The notes beneath the pieces were generated by a model. That model was not told where the DNA came from. It made no database searches and saw only the letters and a program-made list of their open reading frames with translations. From Nitrospirota bacterium (lineage in GTDB: Bacteria > Nitrospirota > Thermodesulfovibrionia > Thermodesulfovibrionales > JdFR-85), in the NCBI GenBank assembly GCA_003232715.1, contig QIJG01000301.1, positions 1 to 5,411 of the forward strand: a DNA stretch of 5,411 bases. The letters are read 5' to 3'. Shown one piece after another: positions 1-5,402 of the stretch. The position numbers were made by a program, and so were the translations under genes. Numbering within the stretch: position 1 is the stretch's first letter; each line of letters opens with the position of its first letter.

Positions 1-2461
1 CCCCCAGGGCTGAAAATATATTATTCATAACCTCTGTTTCAGGAAACGGTATTTTCAGATATGCCTTCCCTGTTTGTGTATCCCTGTCAATCCCGATATC
101 TAAATATTTCTCAGCCTGGTGTTCAGGCTTCGATAGGGTTTTGCTGAGATTTGTCAGGAACCGGGCGCCGCTGATGAGCAGGTTATTCAGGGTGTCCAGT
201 CCATTTCCGTTACCCTCAGTTGTCGATTCATCACCTTTCACCGTGGTGATCTCCTCCATGTCGACTGCTTTGGCAGCTTGCTCTGATTCTCTTTGTTGCC
301 GTCTCTCAAGCTCGGGGTCCGGTTTCTCCAGATTTTCCGTCATTGTTTCTACTGATTGCATAAATTTCTTGAGTTGTGACTCTCCGACCATGACGATATC
401 TTTACCGTCCTTGTCAAGCGCACCTGCAAACAATGATTTCTTGAATTTTAAAAGGTCTAAAATCCTCTCCTCAATTGAAGATTTGGTAATAAAATTTATG
501 GCACGGACATTTTTGTGTTGGCCAAGCCTGTGTACACGGCCGATGCGTTGTTCAAGAACTGCGGGGTTCCAGGGGATATCCATATTGATTACAACTGATC
601 CGCTTTGCAGATTCAGTCCGACCCCACCTGCGTCTGTGGACAGGAACACCTTGCACTCCGGGTCTTCCCTGAAGCGCGATATCAGCCCCTTTCTCTGTTT
701 TGAAGGCACACTGCCGTTTAAATGGACATATCCGATGCTATTCCTCTTCAGGACTCGCTCCACTAATTCCGCCATTCTGAGCCACTGGCTGAAGATGACT
801 ACCTTCTCTCCTCCCTCGATGACTATCTCCTTCAGGATTACTTCCAGCTCATCTATCTTGGGCCCGTGAACCGTTTTCTTATCAACGAGGTAAGTGTTAT
901 CTGCAGCCATCCTCATATAATTCAGGGCAATTTGCAGCCGCCGCTGGTCTGCCTCGCACAGGAATTTATAGCGCCGCCACTTGGCAACCAGTTTCACTAC
1001 AATTTCGTAATTTTCATCATGTATAATCCTCTGCTCATGTGTCATGGGGACAAAAAAGTTTTTGTCTATCCGCTCAGGAAGCTGCCTAAGCACCTCTTCT
1101 TTCTTCCTCCGTATCAAGACATTCTTAAGGGAACCCCTTATGGACTGCAGGTCCCGGTACCCGATAATCTTTCCGCCTTCATCCATAATTCTGTGAAAGT
1201 GTACAAACCGGTATAACGGGCCAAAATGGCGTCTGTCGATAAATTCCATGATTGAGTGCAGTTCTTCAATCCTGTTTTCTATGGGGGTCCCTGTCAGTAC
1301 GATGGCAAATGTTGACTCCAGTTGTTTCACATATTGTGCCGTACGGGTTTTCCAGTTTTTGATCCTCTGAGCCTCATCGAGGATGATCAGGTCGGGAGCC
1401 CACTCCCTTATCCTGTCAATGTCCCTGAAGACCAGCTCGTAGTTGATGAGCTTATAAAAAGACCCTTGCCGGTATAGTTGTTTCCTTTGGTGGTTAAGGC
1501 CTTCGATCACCTCAACCGGTCTGCCACTGAACCTGTCTATTTCCGTCTTCCACTGGTATTTCAGGGAGGTAGGGGAGACAATCAACACCTTCTGTATATT
1601 AAATAGTTTTGCCATCAGCTCAGCAGCCGCAAGGGCCTGGACTGTTTTCCCCAACCCCATATCATCACCTATAAGGCATCGTCCTGCATTCAGCGCAAAC
1701 AATGCACCTTGCCGCTGATAGGTATACAAGCCGGTTTTTAGAATGTTTTCAAAAATCGGACTATTGATCCCGTTTTTGATTTTAGCCTTGATGATTTTAC
1801 GCCGGTGTTCGGCATCCTGGTTTTCAGCAATATAGGCCATTACATCATCGTAGCATCGCACTTCATGTCCGTTGTTTTGCGGTATGCTGTTGAAGAATTG
1901 ATGGAAATCAAGGATACGATCCTCTTTGAGGATTCCGTCTGAGTTGAAATATCTCTTCACAAGTGAAAGCAGCTTGCGTGGAGCATCCTTCCCCGCCTTA
2001 AACCTGATCTCCCTCTTAAGGCCATAGCTTAAATAGACCTCTGAATACGGTAGAACACAACCTTCCTTGAACGCCTTTTTTGCTCCCCTCTTTTTCATCA
2101 GCCTGGACAGGGCAAACTCGATGTGCTTGCATGTTCCAAGATTATTAATGCTGTAATCGGGACAGGAGCAGTAATTATCTCCGGGGGTATCTCCACGAAT
2201 GGCTATTTTGTATGTCTTTCCCGATTCCGGATTGGTAAGTGAAAATTCCGAGAAGACAGGATGGTCACCAATATTTTCGATTTTGAAATTTTGCTGCACG
2301 CCGTATTGCTTCCTGAGCGTCCGCTGCCACTCCTCCAGATCGAGTTCTTCAGGTTTGTACGTTCTTGGTATCCTCAGTTTGATTGGATTCCTTTTTTTAG
2401 CTTTTAAATTCTTCGCAACTCTGTTATTGCTGCCTGATTTTCTCTTTACTGCAGATCCCAT
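1..2461 (-). CDS. SNF2-family DEAD/DEAH-box helicase with SWIM zinc finger (C-terminus beyond window)
   Basis: An uninterrupted frame of 820 codons runs from ATG 2461 off the left edge. An N-terminal basic stretch (residues 5-30) is followed by a SWIM-type zinc finger with ligands C98, C100, C111 and H113. The two-lobed SNF2 motor follows: Q-like YQRQG 248-252, motif I GDDMGLGKT 265-273, motif II DEAQ 362-365, motif III LTGTPIEN 389-396, motif IV VVIFSQW 554-560, motif V STDAGGVGLNL 608-618 and motif VI QRIGRVHRLGQ 638-648. All key ATPase residues are intact. Residues about 705-755 are a charged, probably flexible linker, then a further folded-looking segment begins. The family comprises ATP-driven double-stranded DNA translocases that remodel protein-DNA complexes; SWIM domains are thought to bind DNA or protein. 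The cellular role of bacterial SWIM-SNF2 proteins is not well defined (RapA-like polymerase recycling, repair or defence are possible). The start is set by GGAGG ten bases upstream; an in-frame TAA at 2567-2569 and no other start codon rule out extension. Confidence 0.95.
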   Translation of the reverse strand, partial: MGSAVKRKSGSNNRVAKNLKAKKRNPIKLRIPRTYKPEELDLEEWQRTLRKQYGVQQNFKIENIGDHPVFSEFSLTNPESGKTYKIAIRGDTPGDNYCSCPDYSINNLGTCKHIEFALSRLMKKRGAKKAFKEGCVLPYSEVYLSYGLKREIRFKAGKDAPRKLLSLVKRYFNSDGILKEDRILDFHQFFNSIPQNNGHEVRCYDDVMAYIAENQDAEHRRKIIKAKIKNGINSPIFENILKTGLYTYQRQGALFALNAGRCLIGDDMGLGKTVQALAAAELMAKLFNIQKVLIVSPTSLKYQWKTEIDRFSGRPVEVIEGLNHQRKQLYRQGSFYKLINYELVFRDIDRIREWAPDLIILDEAQRIKNWKTRTAQYVKQLESTFAIVLTGTPIENRIEELHSIMEFIDRRHFGPLYRFVHFHRIMDEGGKIIGYRDLQSIRGSLKNVLIRRKKEEVLRQLPERIDKNFFVPMTHEQRIIHDENYEIVVKLVAKWRRYKFLCEADQRRLQIALNYMRMAADNTYLVDKKTVHGPKIDELEVILKEIVIEGGEKVVIFSQWLRMAELVERVLKRNSIGYVHLNGSVPSKQRKGLISRFREDPECKVFLSTDAGGVGLNLQSGSVVINMDIPWNPAVLEQRIGRVHRLGQHKNVRAINFITKSSIEERILDLLKFKKSLFAGALDKDGKDIVMVGESQLKKFMQSVETMTENLEKPDPELERRQQRESEQAAKAVDMEEITTVKGDESTTEGNGNGLDTLNNLLISGARFLTNLSKTLSKPEHQAEKYLDIGIDRDTQTGKAYLKIPFPETEVMNNIFSALG

Positions 2462-2470
2462 TTTCTCACT

Positions 2471-2478
2471 ACCTCCTT
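2471..2478 (-). promoter_or_regulatory. Shine-Dalgarno site of the SNF2 helicase
   Basis: Read on the minus strand this is AGGAGGT, ending nine bases before ATG 2461. It fixes the start, since the nearby GTG three bases after it is out of frame. No clear -35/-10 pair was found upstream, so the promoter is unplaced. Confidence 0.75.
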
Positions 2479-2522
2479 CTTCAAGATATCTGTTTTTATT
2501 CGCAGATTTTGAGGATTTTCCT

Positions 2523-2614
2523 CTGACAGTATTAACATGATTTACAGGATTTCTACTTTCTTTATTTTATCTTGTCCATCCTGTCTTTGCTTCCCTCTGT
2601 TTATCTGTGTCCTC
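2523..2614. repeat. Dispersed-repeat-like intergenic stretch (ATCCTGT / AACATGATTTACAGGATT type)
   Basis: This pyrimidine-rich stretch contains AACATGATTTACAGGATT, then CTTGTCCATCCTGTC, then CTCTGTTTATCTGTGTCCTC. It is built from diverged short variations on CATCCTGT, TTATCTGTGTCC and ACAGGATT. From general knowledge, sequence of this flavour recurs between genes in many environmental bacterial genomes; this is recognition of a style, not of a named family. It lies directly upstream of the helicase and supplies the last codons of the decayed frame next to it. Copy number cannot be judged from one window. Confidence 0.4.
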
Positions 2615-2830
2615 TGCCTCTAATTGCTTTTCATCCTTTGCATAAAAGGCCTTTTCAAAAATTTGTCCATACATACCGCTGATAAACTCAAAAGTAGCAA
2701 GATAGAGTTTTTTGCCATTTAAAGCGTCTGCGCGTAAATAAGTGCTCTAATTAGTCCCTCCCCACCCAATCGCTACTGCCTCCGTTGCTCCCCTCGTATT
2801 TATCCTGTTCCAGAAATTGGGGGCATATCA
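2567..2830 (-). pseudogene. Possible decayed coding remnant between ATPase and helicase
   Basis: One minus-strand frame reads as plausible protein on both sides of a TAG at 2747-2749. Before it comes a segment ending GATEAVAIGWGGTN. After it come 59 codons containing ALNGKKLYLATFEF and MYGQIFEKAFYAKDE, ending at TAA 2567-2569. The last 20 or so codons (EDTDKQREAKTGW) are encoded by the repeat-like stretch and look like non-protein sequence. A start at ATG 2674 would give 35 residues but has no convincing ribosome-binding site. I do not recognise the protein. It could be a gene remnant, a longer dispersed repeat that happens to be open, or chance. The rest of 2640-2895 holds nothing else I can support, and no terminator is evident after the ATPase. 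Confidence 0.25.
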
Positions 2831-2895
2831 TTGCGCTTCCTGTGTGCCCCATGTTTCGTAAAAAACGTTGCCGGATAATTAAAAACAAATCACCG

Positions 2896-4020
2896 CTACA
2901 ATAATCTACACCATTCACCAAACACAGGATCTGTCACTCTATATGTACCGTCCAGTACTTTTTCAATCAGGTCCTTGTTAAGTAAATTTTTTATCGCCCT
3001 TTGAGCGCCTCCCAGGGAGAGTTGATACCTTTCAAGATATTCTCTCGTATACGGGGAGGCTGTAGGCTCTTTTGCAATAGCCCTCAGAACCGCCTTGTTT
3101 GTCAGAGTCAAACTGCTCCAGATACCCTCAAAATCTATGCCCTCGGTTTCCAGAAGAAGTCTGTATGCCTGCTGGAGGATTTCAGGGTCACACTGTTTTG
3201 TTGTTAAATCCCAGACGATTGATGACAACTTCTGGACATAATAGGGATAACCTCGCACCATCTCATATATGCCTTCGGCAATTTCAGATGAACAGTTCTT
3301 TCCCGATTCTTTAAACCTGGCAACAATACATTTTATAAATTCATCTTCGGGTATCTCTTTTAACGCATAGGAGAATGCACTTTTATAAAAGGGCCGTTTT
3401 TTTGAAAACATGTCCATTAGTATTCTCCTCCGGCTTCCGACAAACAAATACGATACCTCTTTGTGGTGTTGAATGTGTGAACGCAAGATGCCCTCGATCT
3501 TTTTCGACTCTGGAAGCTCAGTTATCTCCTGGAACTCATCAAGTGCGATACACGCTTTTATCTTCTTTCCCTTGACATATTTATAAATCCCATCCATGAG
3601 GTCATCGAGAAGTAGATCAGCATCTGTGGATCTGTCCACTTTGACAGAAATCCCCACTCCATCAGGCTTAACTTCAAATGAAGGGATAAGCCTTGTAAAC
3701 ATATTCAGCACTTTTCTGCCGATTGTCCTTGGATCTGCGCCCCATCCTATCCCTTTAAATACACCAACGGAGAATCTCTCTATAAAATCCCGTTCCGAGA
3801 TTACAGGAAAAAGATCGACATAGACACACAAAAAACCTTCCCTTTCAAGCACCTCAAGTGTTTTATATACAAGGGAAGATTTGCCGAACCTTCTTGGCGA
3901 CAATAGAACAACGTTATTACCGCCCCGTGCATGCCTTAGAAGAGTCTCTAACTCCTCGCTTCTGTTACAGAAGTCTTTTTTAGAAACAATCCCTAATGTA
4001 AACGGATTAGAGATAACCAT
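2896..4020 (-). CDS. Archaeal-type AAA ATPase (ATPase_2 family) with C-terminal winged helix
   Basis: This is a complete protein of 374-375 residues, usual for the family. Residue numbers count from GTG 4023. The N-terminal NPF...F..R..EL (6-25) is the family's entry signature. Walker A is SPRRFGKSSL (42-51), with Ser in place of the first Gly as often seen here. Walker B is ACIALDEFQE (157-166), with D162 and E163 as metal and catalytic acids. Sensor 1 is FVGSRRR (194-200), and GYPYYVQKL (258-266) is the lid segment. A winged helix-turn-helix fills about 305-375 and ends in a DPVFGEWCR motif. The family is STAND/AAA-like and expected to be cytoplasmic; substrates are mostly unknown, and members often occur in many copies per genome. 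The start is ambiguous: ATG 4020 (used here) and GTG 4023 are adjacent and both lie unusually close to the Shine-Dalgarno. An in-frame TGA just upstream excludes other starts. The gene has its own promoter and is a likely target of the palindromic operator. Confidence 0.93.
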   Translation of the reverse strand: MVISNPFTLGIVSKKDFCNRSEELETLLRHARGGNNVVLLSPRRFGKSSLVYKTLEVLEREGFLCVYVDLFPVISERDFIERFSVGVFKGIGWGADPRTIGRKVLNMFTRLIPSFEVKPDGVGISVKVDRSTDADLLLDDLMDGIYKYVKGKKIKACIALDEFQEITELPESKKIEGILRSHIQHHKEVSYLFVGSRRRILMDMFSKKRPFYKSAFSYALKEIPEDEFIKCIVARFKESGKNCSSEIAEGIYEMVRGYPYYVQKLSSIVWDLTTKQCDPEILQQAYRLLLETEGIDFEGIWSSLTLTNKAVLRAIAKEPTASPYTREYLERYQLSLGGAQRAIKNLLNKDLIEKVLDGTYRVTDPVFGEWCRLL

Positions 4021-4030
4021 CACCTCCTTT
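4021..4030 (-). promoter_or_regulatory. Unusual Shine-Dalgarno overlapping the ATPase start codon
   Basis: Read on the minus strand the sequence is AAAGGAGGTG followed at once by ATG. The run AAGGAGGTGAT matches the 16S anti-Shine-Dalgarno over about eleven bases. The GTG start shares its first G with GGAGG, and the ATG is only two bases from it, against a usual 5-9. The start choice is therefore unclear. Confidence 0.7.
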
Positions 4031-4040
4031 CATGTTATTC

Positions 4041-4070
4041 ATTATAAATTATTCAATTTGAATAATTCAA
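4041..4070 (-). promoter_or_regulatory. Promoter of the ATPase gene (-35 TTGAAT, -10 TATAAT)
   Basis: On the minus strand a -35 of TTGAAT (4070-4065) is separated by 18 bases from a perfect -10 TATAAT (4046-4041). Transcription would begin near 4033-4035, leaving only about 10-12 bases of leader before the start codon. The -35 is formed by one of the palindrome copies described separately. Confidence 0.65.
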
Positions 4071-4078
4071 TTTGAATA
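4051..4078. repeat. Tandem palindromic repeats, probable operator of the ATPase gene
   Basis: The 14-base unit ATTCAATTTGAATA occurs twice head to tail (4051-4064 and 4065-4078) without a mismatch. Within each, ATTCAA and TTGAAT form a perfect palindrome around a central T. The copies cover the -35 and most of the spacer of the ATPase promoter and lie 31-58 bases before the start. Two dyads in phase over a promoter are typical of a repressor operator. The regulator is unknown; the ATPase's own winged helix is one candidate (inference). Confidence 0.6.
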
Positions 4079-4090
4079 CAGAAAAAGAAT

Positions 4091-4127
4091 AAGGCGGTTA
4101 GCTCTTGATTGAAAAGCCAACCGCCTT
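4091..4127 (-). terminator. Rho-independent terminator (minus strand)
   Basis: AAGGCGGTT (4091-4099) pairs perfectly with AACCGCCTT (4119-4127). The stem extends past one A/C mismatch by GCT/AGC, around an 11-base loop. On the minus strand the stem is followed by ATTCTTTTTC; on the plus strand it is followed by TGCATGG, which is not a U-tract. It therefore ends minus-strand transcripts arriving from the transposase remnant side, and insulates the ATPase promoter about 20 bases further on. Confidence 0.75.
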
Positions 4128-4141
4128 TGCATGGTTCACTG

Positions 4142-4219
4142 CTAAGTCTGTTTATCGGGCACGATCAGAAAAGAAAGAACAACTTCACCTGCCCAGTCGC
4201 CTATGGCAAAAACAAGCAT
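4142..4219 (-). other. 25-codon open frame just before the terminator, status uncertain
   Basis: ATG 4219 to TAG 4142 encodes 25 residues, beginning MLVFAIGDWAGEVV and ending IVPDKQT, and stops 15 bases before the terminator stem. There is no good Shine-Dalgarno before the ATG. The frame stays open a further eleven codons upstream to a TGA. It may be the 3' end of an older gene interrupted by the transposase element, since its stop sits where a gene end is expected. I do not recognise it, and chance is quite possible. Confidence 0.2.
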
Positions 4220-4222
4220 AGG
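4200..4222. repeat. Small inverted repeat at the downstream side of the transposase remnant
   Basis: CCTATG (4200-4205) and CATAGG (4217-4222) are perfect 6-base arms around an 11-base A-rich loop. Subterminal hairpins are known at the ends of IS200/IS605-like and REP elements, so this could mark an element end, but six base pairs is little evidence. Confidence 0.25.
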
Positions 4223-4626
4223 GGGACCAGTCTTGCTTCTTGCATTTCCATTTCAGAGTCACCCTTTAAGTAATATGCTTATTACAGAATAATGTATGCC
4301 GATGTAATCCGCAACCTCTTTCTGGCTGTAACCATGTCTTTCTACAGCTTCCTGCACTTTTTCTTTCCGCTTTTTCCTGTCACCTTTTATTCCTTCATCA
4401 AATAATACCTCAAGACCCGGTCTGCTTGCATATCTCTGGCCTATAGGTATTTCTTTTATATCCCGATACCCTTTTACATAGTCTATCAGTCCCTCCACAA
4501 GGTCCTCTTTACCAAGTATGATCTGTCCTTTCACTTCCTTCCATATTCTCTTCCCTCCGATTCCGGCTTTTACAATTTTTATCAGTTCCACTACACCTCC
4601 CGAGTATTAACGAGTAGGGTCAGTTT
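4219..4626 (-). mobile_element. Remnant of a RAYT/IS200-like element, boundaries approximate
   Basis: The region spans the transposase fragment and the two similar flanking motifs TAGGGTCAGTTT and TAGGGGGACCAGTCTT. The 5' half of the transposase is missing, so this is a deleted copy. CGAGTA also occurs twice (4601-4606 and 4611-4616) near the upstream side. Exact ends cannot be set without intact relatives. Confidence 0.4.
4259..4591 (-). pseudogene. REP-associated tyrosine transposase (RAYT, IS200-like), C-terminal fragment
   Basis: The 110 codons match the C-terminal part of REP-associated tyrosine transposases as I know them. Features are GIGGKRIWKEVKGQIILG (10-27), the segment EIPIGQRYASRPGLEVLF (47-64), a basic linker, and a C-terminal DnaA-like helix-turn-helix (about 80-108, GYSQKEVADYIGIHYSVIS). 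Full proteins are usually some 200-330 residues. The N-terminal Y1 nuclease domain with its HUH motif and catalytic tyrosine is absent, and an in-frame TAA lies just upstream of GTG 4591, so it cannot transpose. Oddly, GGGAGG stands four bases before that GTG, so the orphan DNA-binding domain might still be translated. Flanking plus-strand sequences TAGGGTCAGTTT (4615-4626) and TAGGGGGACCAGTCTT (4219-4234) resemble each other and may be worn element ends. Confidence 0.8.
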
Positions 4627-4713
4627 ATCTATTAAGTGTTTGTTTGTAATGAAACCCAAAGCAATATCTAAACTTGATATTTAAGACGCGGTCCCGGTCA
4701 TTTCCCGCTATTT
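4592..4713. other. Intergenic spacer between toxin and transposase remnant
   Basis: No gene is visible in this 122-base stretch. It holds a weak dyad, AATATC (4663-4668) with GATATT (4676-4681), lacking a U-tract, and a GC-rich patch at 4686-4708. Neither is convincing as a terminator of the toxin operon. Confidence 0.5.
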
Positions 4714-4971
4714 TTACTTATAAACATCTTTTCGATGGCCTGCTTTTATTATCCAGACTGTAAGTTCGTTATCCTGGATTGAGTATATAATACGATAGTG
4801 CCCTTGACGTATTCGATATCTTTCTTGACCGGACAATTTTTGGCTTCCTGGAAGACGAGGATTCTCTGCGAGTAAATCTATGCGATGGAGGATTTTCCTT
4901 AAATCCTTCTTTGGAATTGATTCAAAATCTTTCCAAACGGATTTCTTAAAAAAGATTTTATATTCGGCCAT
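4714..4971 (-). CDS. Type II toxin, RelE/ParE family
   Basis: The 85-residue protein has the length and layout of the RelE/ParE fold: two N-terminal helices (about 9-35), then strands. Visible signatures are KKSVWKDFESIP (9-20), the NPRLPGSQKLSG loop (37-48), YRIRQGHYRIIYSI (52-65) and the ending KAGHRKDVYK (76-85). Basic residues K45, R53, R60 and R80 and the near-terminal Y84 occupy the positions that in RelE bind and cleave mRNA on the ribosome. This favours a ribosome-dependent endoribonuclease, though ParE-type gyrase poisoning cannot be excluded by eye. The start ATG overlaps the last 14 bases of the antitoxin gene, giving translational coupling; only a weak AAAGG lies ten bases before it. 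No residue loss suggests inactivation. Confidence 0.9.
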   Translation of the reverse strand: MAEYKIFFKKSVWKDFESIPKKDLRKILHRIDLLAENPRLPGSQKLSGQERYRIRQGHYRIIYSIQDNELTVWIIKAGHRKDVYK

Positions 4972-5191
4972 CTTTTTTGAGCCTTTTGATCATTTTGTCG
5001 TAACTGATCAAAGGTTCATTCGCCCTCTCTTCAAAAGCTGAGAGATCTTCGGCATCCTCGGACAGTGCTTCCCTGACAGCTTCATTTATAAGTTCCGACA
5101 TGGAACGGGACGTCTCCAATGCCTTGATCCGCAATGCTTTATGAAGTACAGGATCTAAATAGATAGTGGAACGCTTGGATAATGTTGCCAT
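4958..5191 (-). CDS. Type II antitoxin, ribbon-helix-helix (CopG/RelB-like)
   Basis: The 77-residue protein is split as expected for an antitoxin. A ribbon-helix-helix DNA-binding domain occupies residues about 6-43: strand RSTIYL, helix DPVLHKALRIKALETS, then RSMSELINEAVREAL. An acidic then basic tail (about 44-77, ending YDKMIKRLKKDGRI) would wrap the toxin. It is expected to dimerise, neutralise the downstream RelE-type toxin and, with it, repress its own promoter. The start is supported by GGAGG four bases before ATG 5189-5191. It is the first gene of a two-gene operon and its TAA lies inside the toxin gene. A perfect-consensus promoter stands upstream, fitting the high antitoxin expression and autoregulation usual for these modules. 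Confidence 0.9.
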   Translation of the reverse strand: MATLSKRSTIYLDPVLHKALRIKALETSRSMSELINEAVREALSEDAEDLSAFEERANEPLISYDKMIKRLKKDGRI

Positions 5192-5220
5192 AATACCTCC
5201 TGACAGTGTGTTGATAAAAT

Positions 5221-5249
5221 ATTATAGCATCACAACATTAATATGTCAA
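5221..5249 (-). promoter_or_regulatory. Promoter of the antitoxin-toxin operon (perfect sigma70 consensus)
   Basis: On the minus strand TTGACA (5249-5244), a 17-base spacer and TATAAT (5226-5221) match the consensus at all twelve positions. The -10 is 29 bases before the antitoxin ATG. Such strength normally implies repression; a short dyad TGTTG (5209-5213) / CAACA (5233-5237) overlaps the -10 and could bind the ribbon-helix-helix antitoxin (inference). Confidence 0.85.
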
Positions 5250-5252
5250 GAT

Positions 5253-5341
5253 TGCAGATTGTCTCATAAAAAACGAAAGGTCTTACGGCTCCTAAGGCAA
5301 AATCTGATACTGTTTCGTTCCGATTTTTGAGACAATTCGCA
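5253..5341. repeat. 89-bp inverted repeat (MITE-like) between divergent promoters
   Basis: The left arm TGCAGATTGTCTCA (5253-5266) and right arm TGAGACAATTCGCA (5328-5341) are inverted copies differing at the two bases after TGC. Inside, A-runs then CGAAA (5274-5278) face TTTCG (5313-5317) and T-runs, extending the dyad with small gaps. The 34-base core between the inner arms has no coding capacity. It may be a MITE-like insertion or a cruciform/hairpin control element. No flanking target duplication was seen. Confidence 0.6.
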
Positions 5342-5344
5342 CGT

Positions 5345-5373
5345 TTGACAAATTGACATTTGTCATATATAAT
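5345..5373 (+). promoter_or_regulatory. Plus-strand promoter of the gene at 5403 (perfect sigma70 consensus)
   Basis: TTGACA (5345-5350), a 17-base spacer and TATAAT (5368-5373) match consensus completely. The start site would fall near 5380, giving about 23 bases of leader. A second TTGACA at 5353-5358 is too near the -10 to serve as its -35. Confidence 0.85.
5346..5365. promoter_or_regulatory. Palindromic operator overlapping the plus-strand promoter
   Basis: TGACAAAT (5346-5353) and ATTTGTCA (5358-5365) are perfect 8-base inverted arms around TGAC, covering the -35 and most of the spacer. A dimeric repressor bound here would block the polymerase. The binding protein is unknown; the product of the gene at 5403 or the nearby ribbon-helix-helix antitoxin are candidates (inference). 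Confidence 0.6.
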
Positions 5374-5402
5374 ACAGTCAGATGGCAAGGAGGTGACAGG
5401 AA

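Noticed and set aside
141..1216. Long plus-strand open frames opposite the helicase
   Set aside because: They lie antisense to an intact SNF2 motor with every motif in place; their translations are low-complexity and unlike any family.
2511..2523. Small dyad GAGGA/TCCTC upstream of the helicase ribosome-binding site
   Set aside because: A five-base stem with a three-base loop is too weak to call a terminator or riboregulator.
2199..2540. Plus-strand open frame of 113 codons, hydrophobic in parts
   Set aside because: It is the shadow of the helicase N-terminus and its upstream repeat; its hydrophobicity comes from reading Lys/Glu-rich codons in antisense.
2644..2655. Perfect 12-base palindrome AAAAGGCCTTTT
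   Set aside because: It is short, isolated from any promoter, and expected by chance in AT-rich sequence of this length range.
1..4023. Helicase plus ATPase as part of DISARM or another known defence system
   Set aside because: No methyltransferase, DrmA/B/C-like, nuclease or other partner is visible, and the two genes are separated by about 430 bases of repeat and relic sequence.
3001..4075. Several short plus-strand frames opposite the ATPase
   Set aside because: All are antisense to a well-recognised gene and lack family-like sequence or good ribosome-binding sites.
4686..4708. GC-rich hairpin after the toxin as a terminator
   Set aside because: Only four base pairs (GCGG/CCGC) form around a long loop and no U-tract follows.
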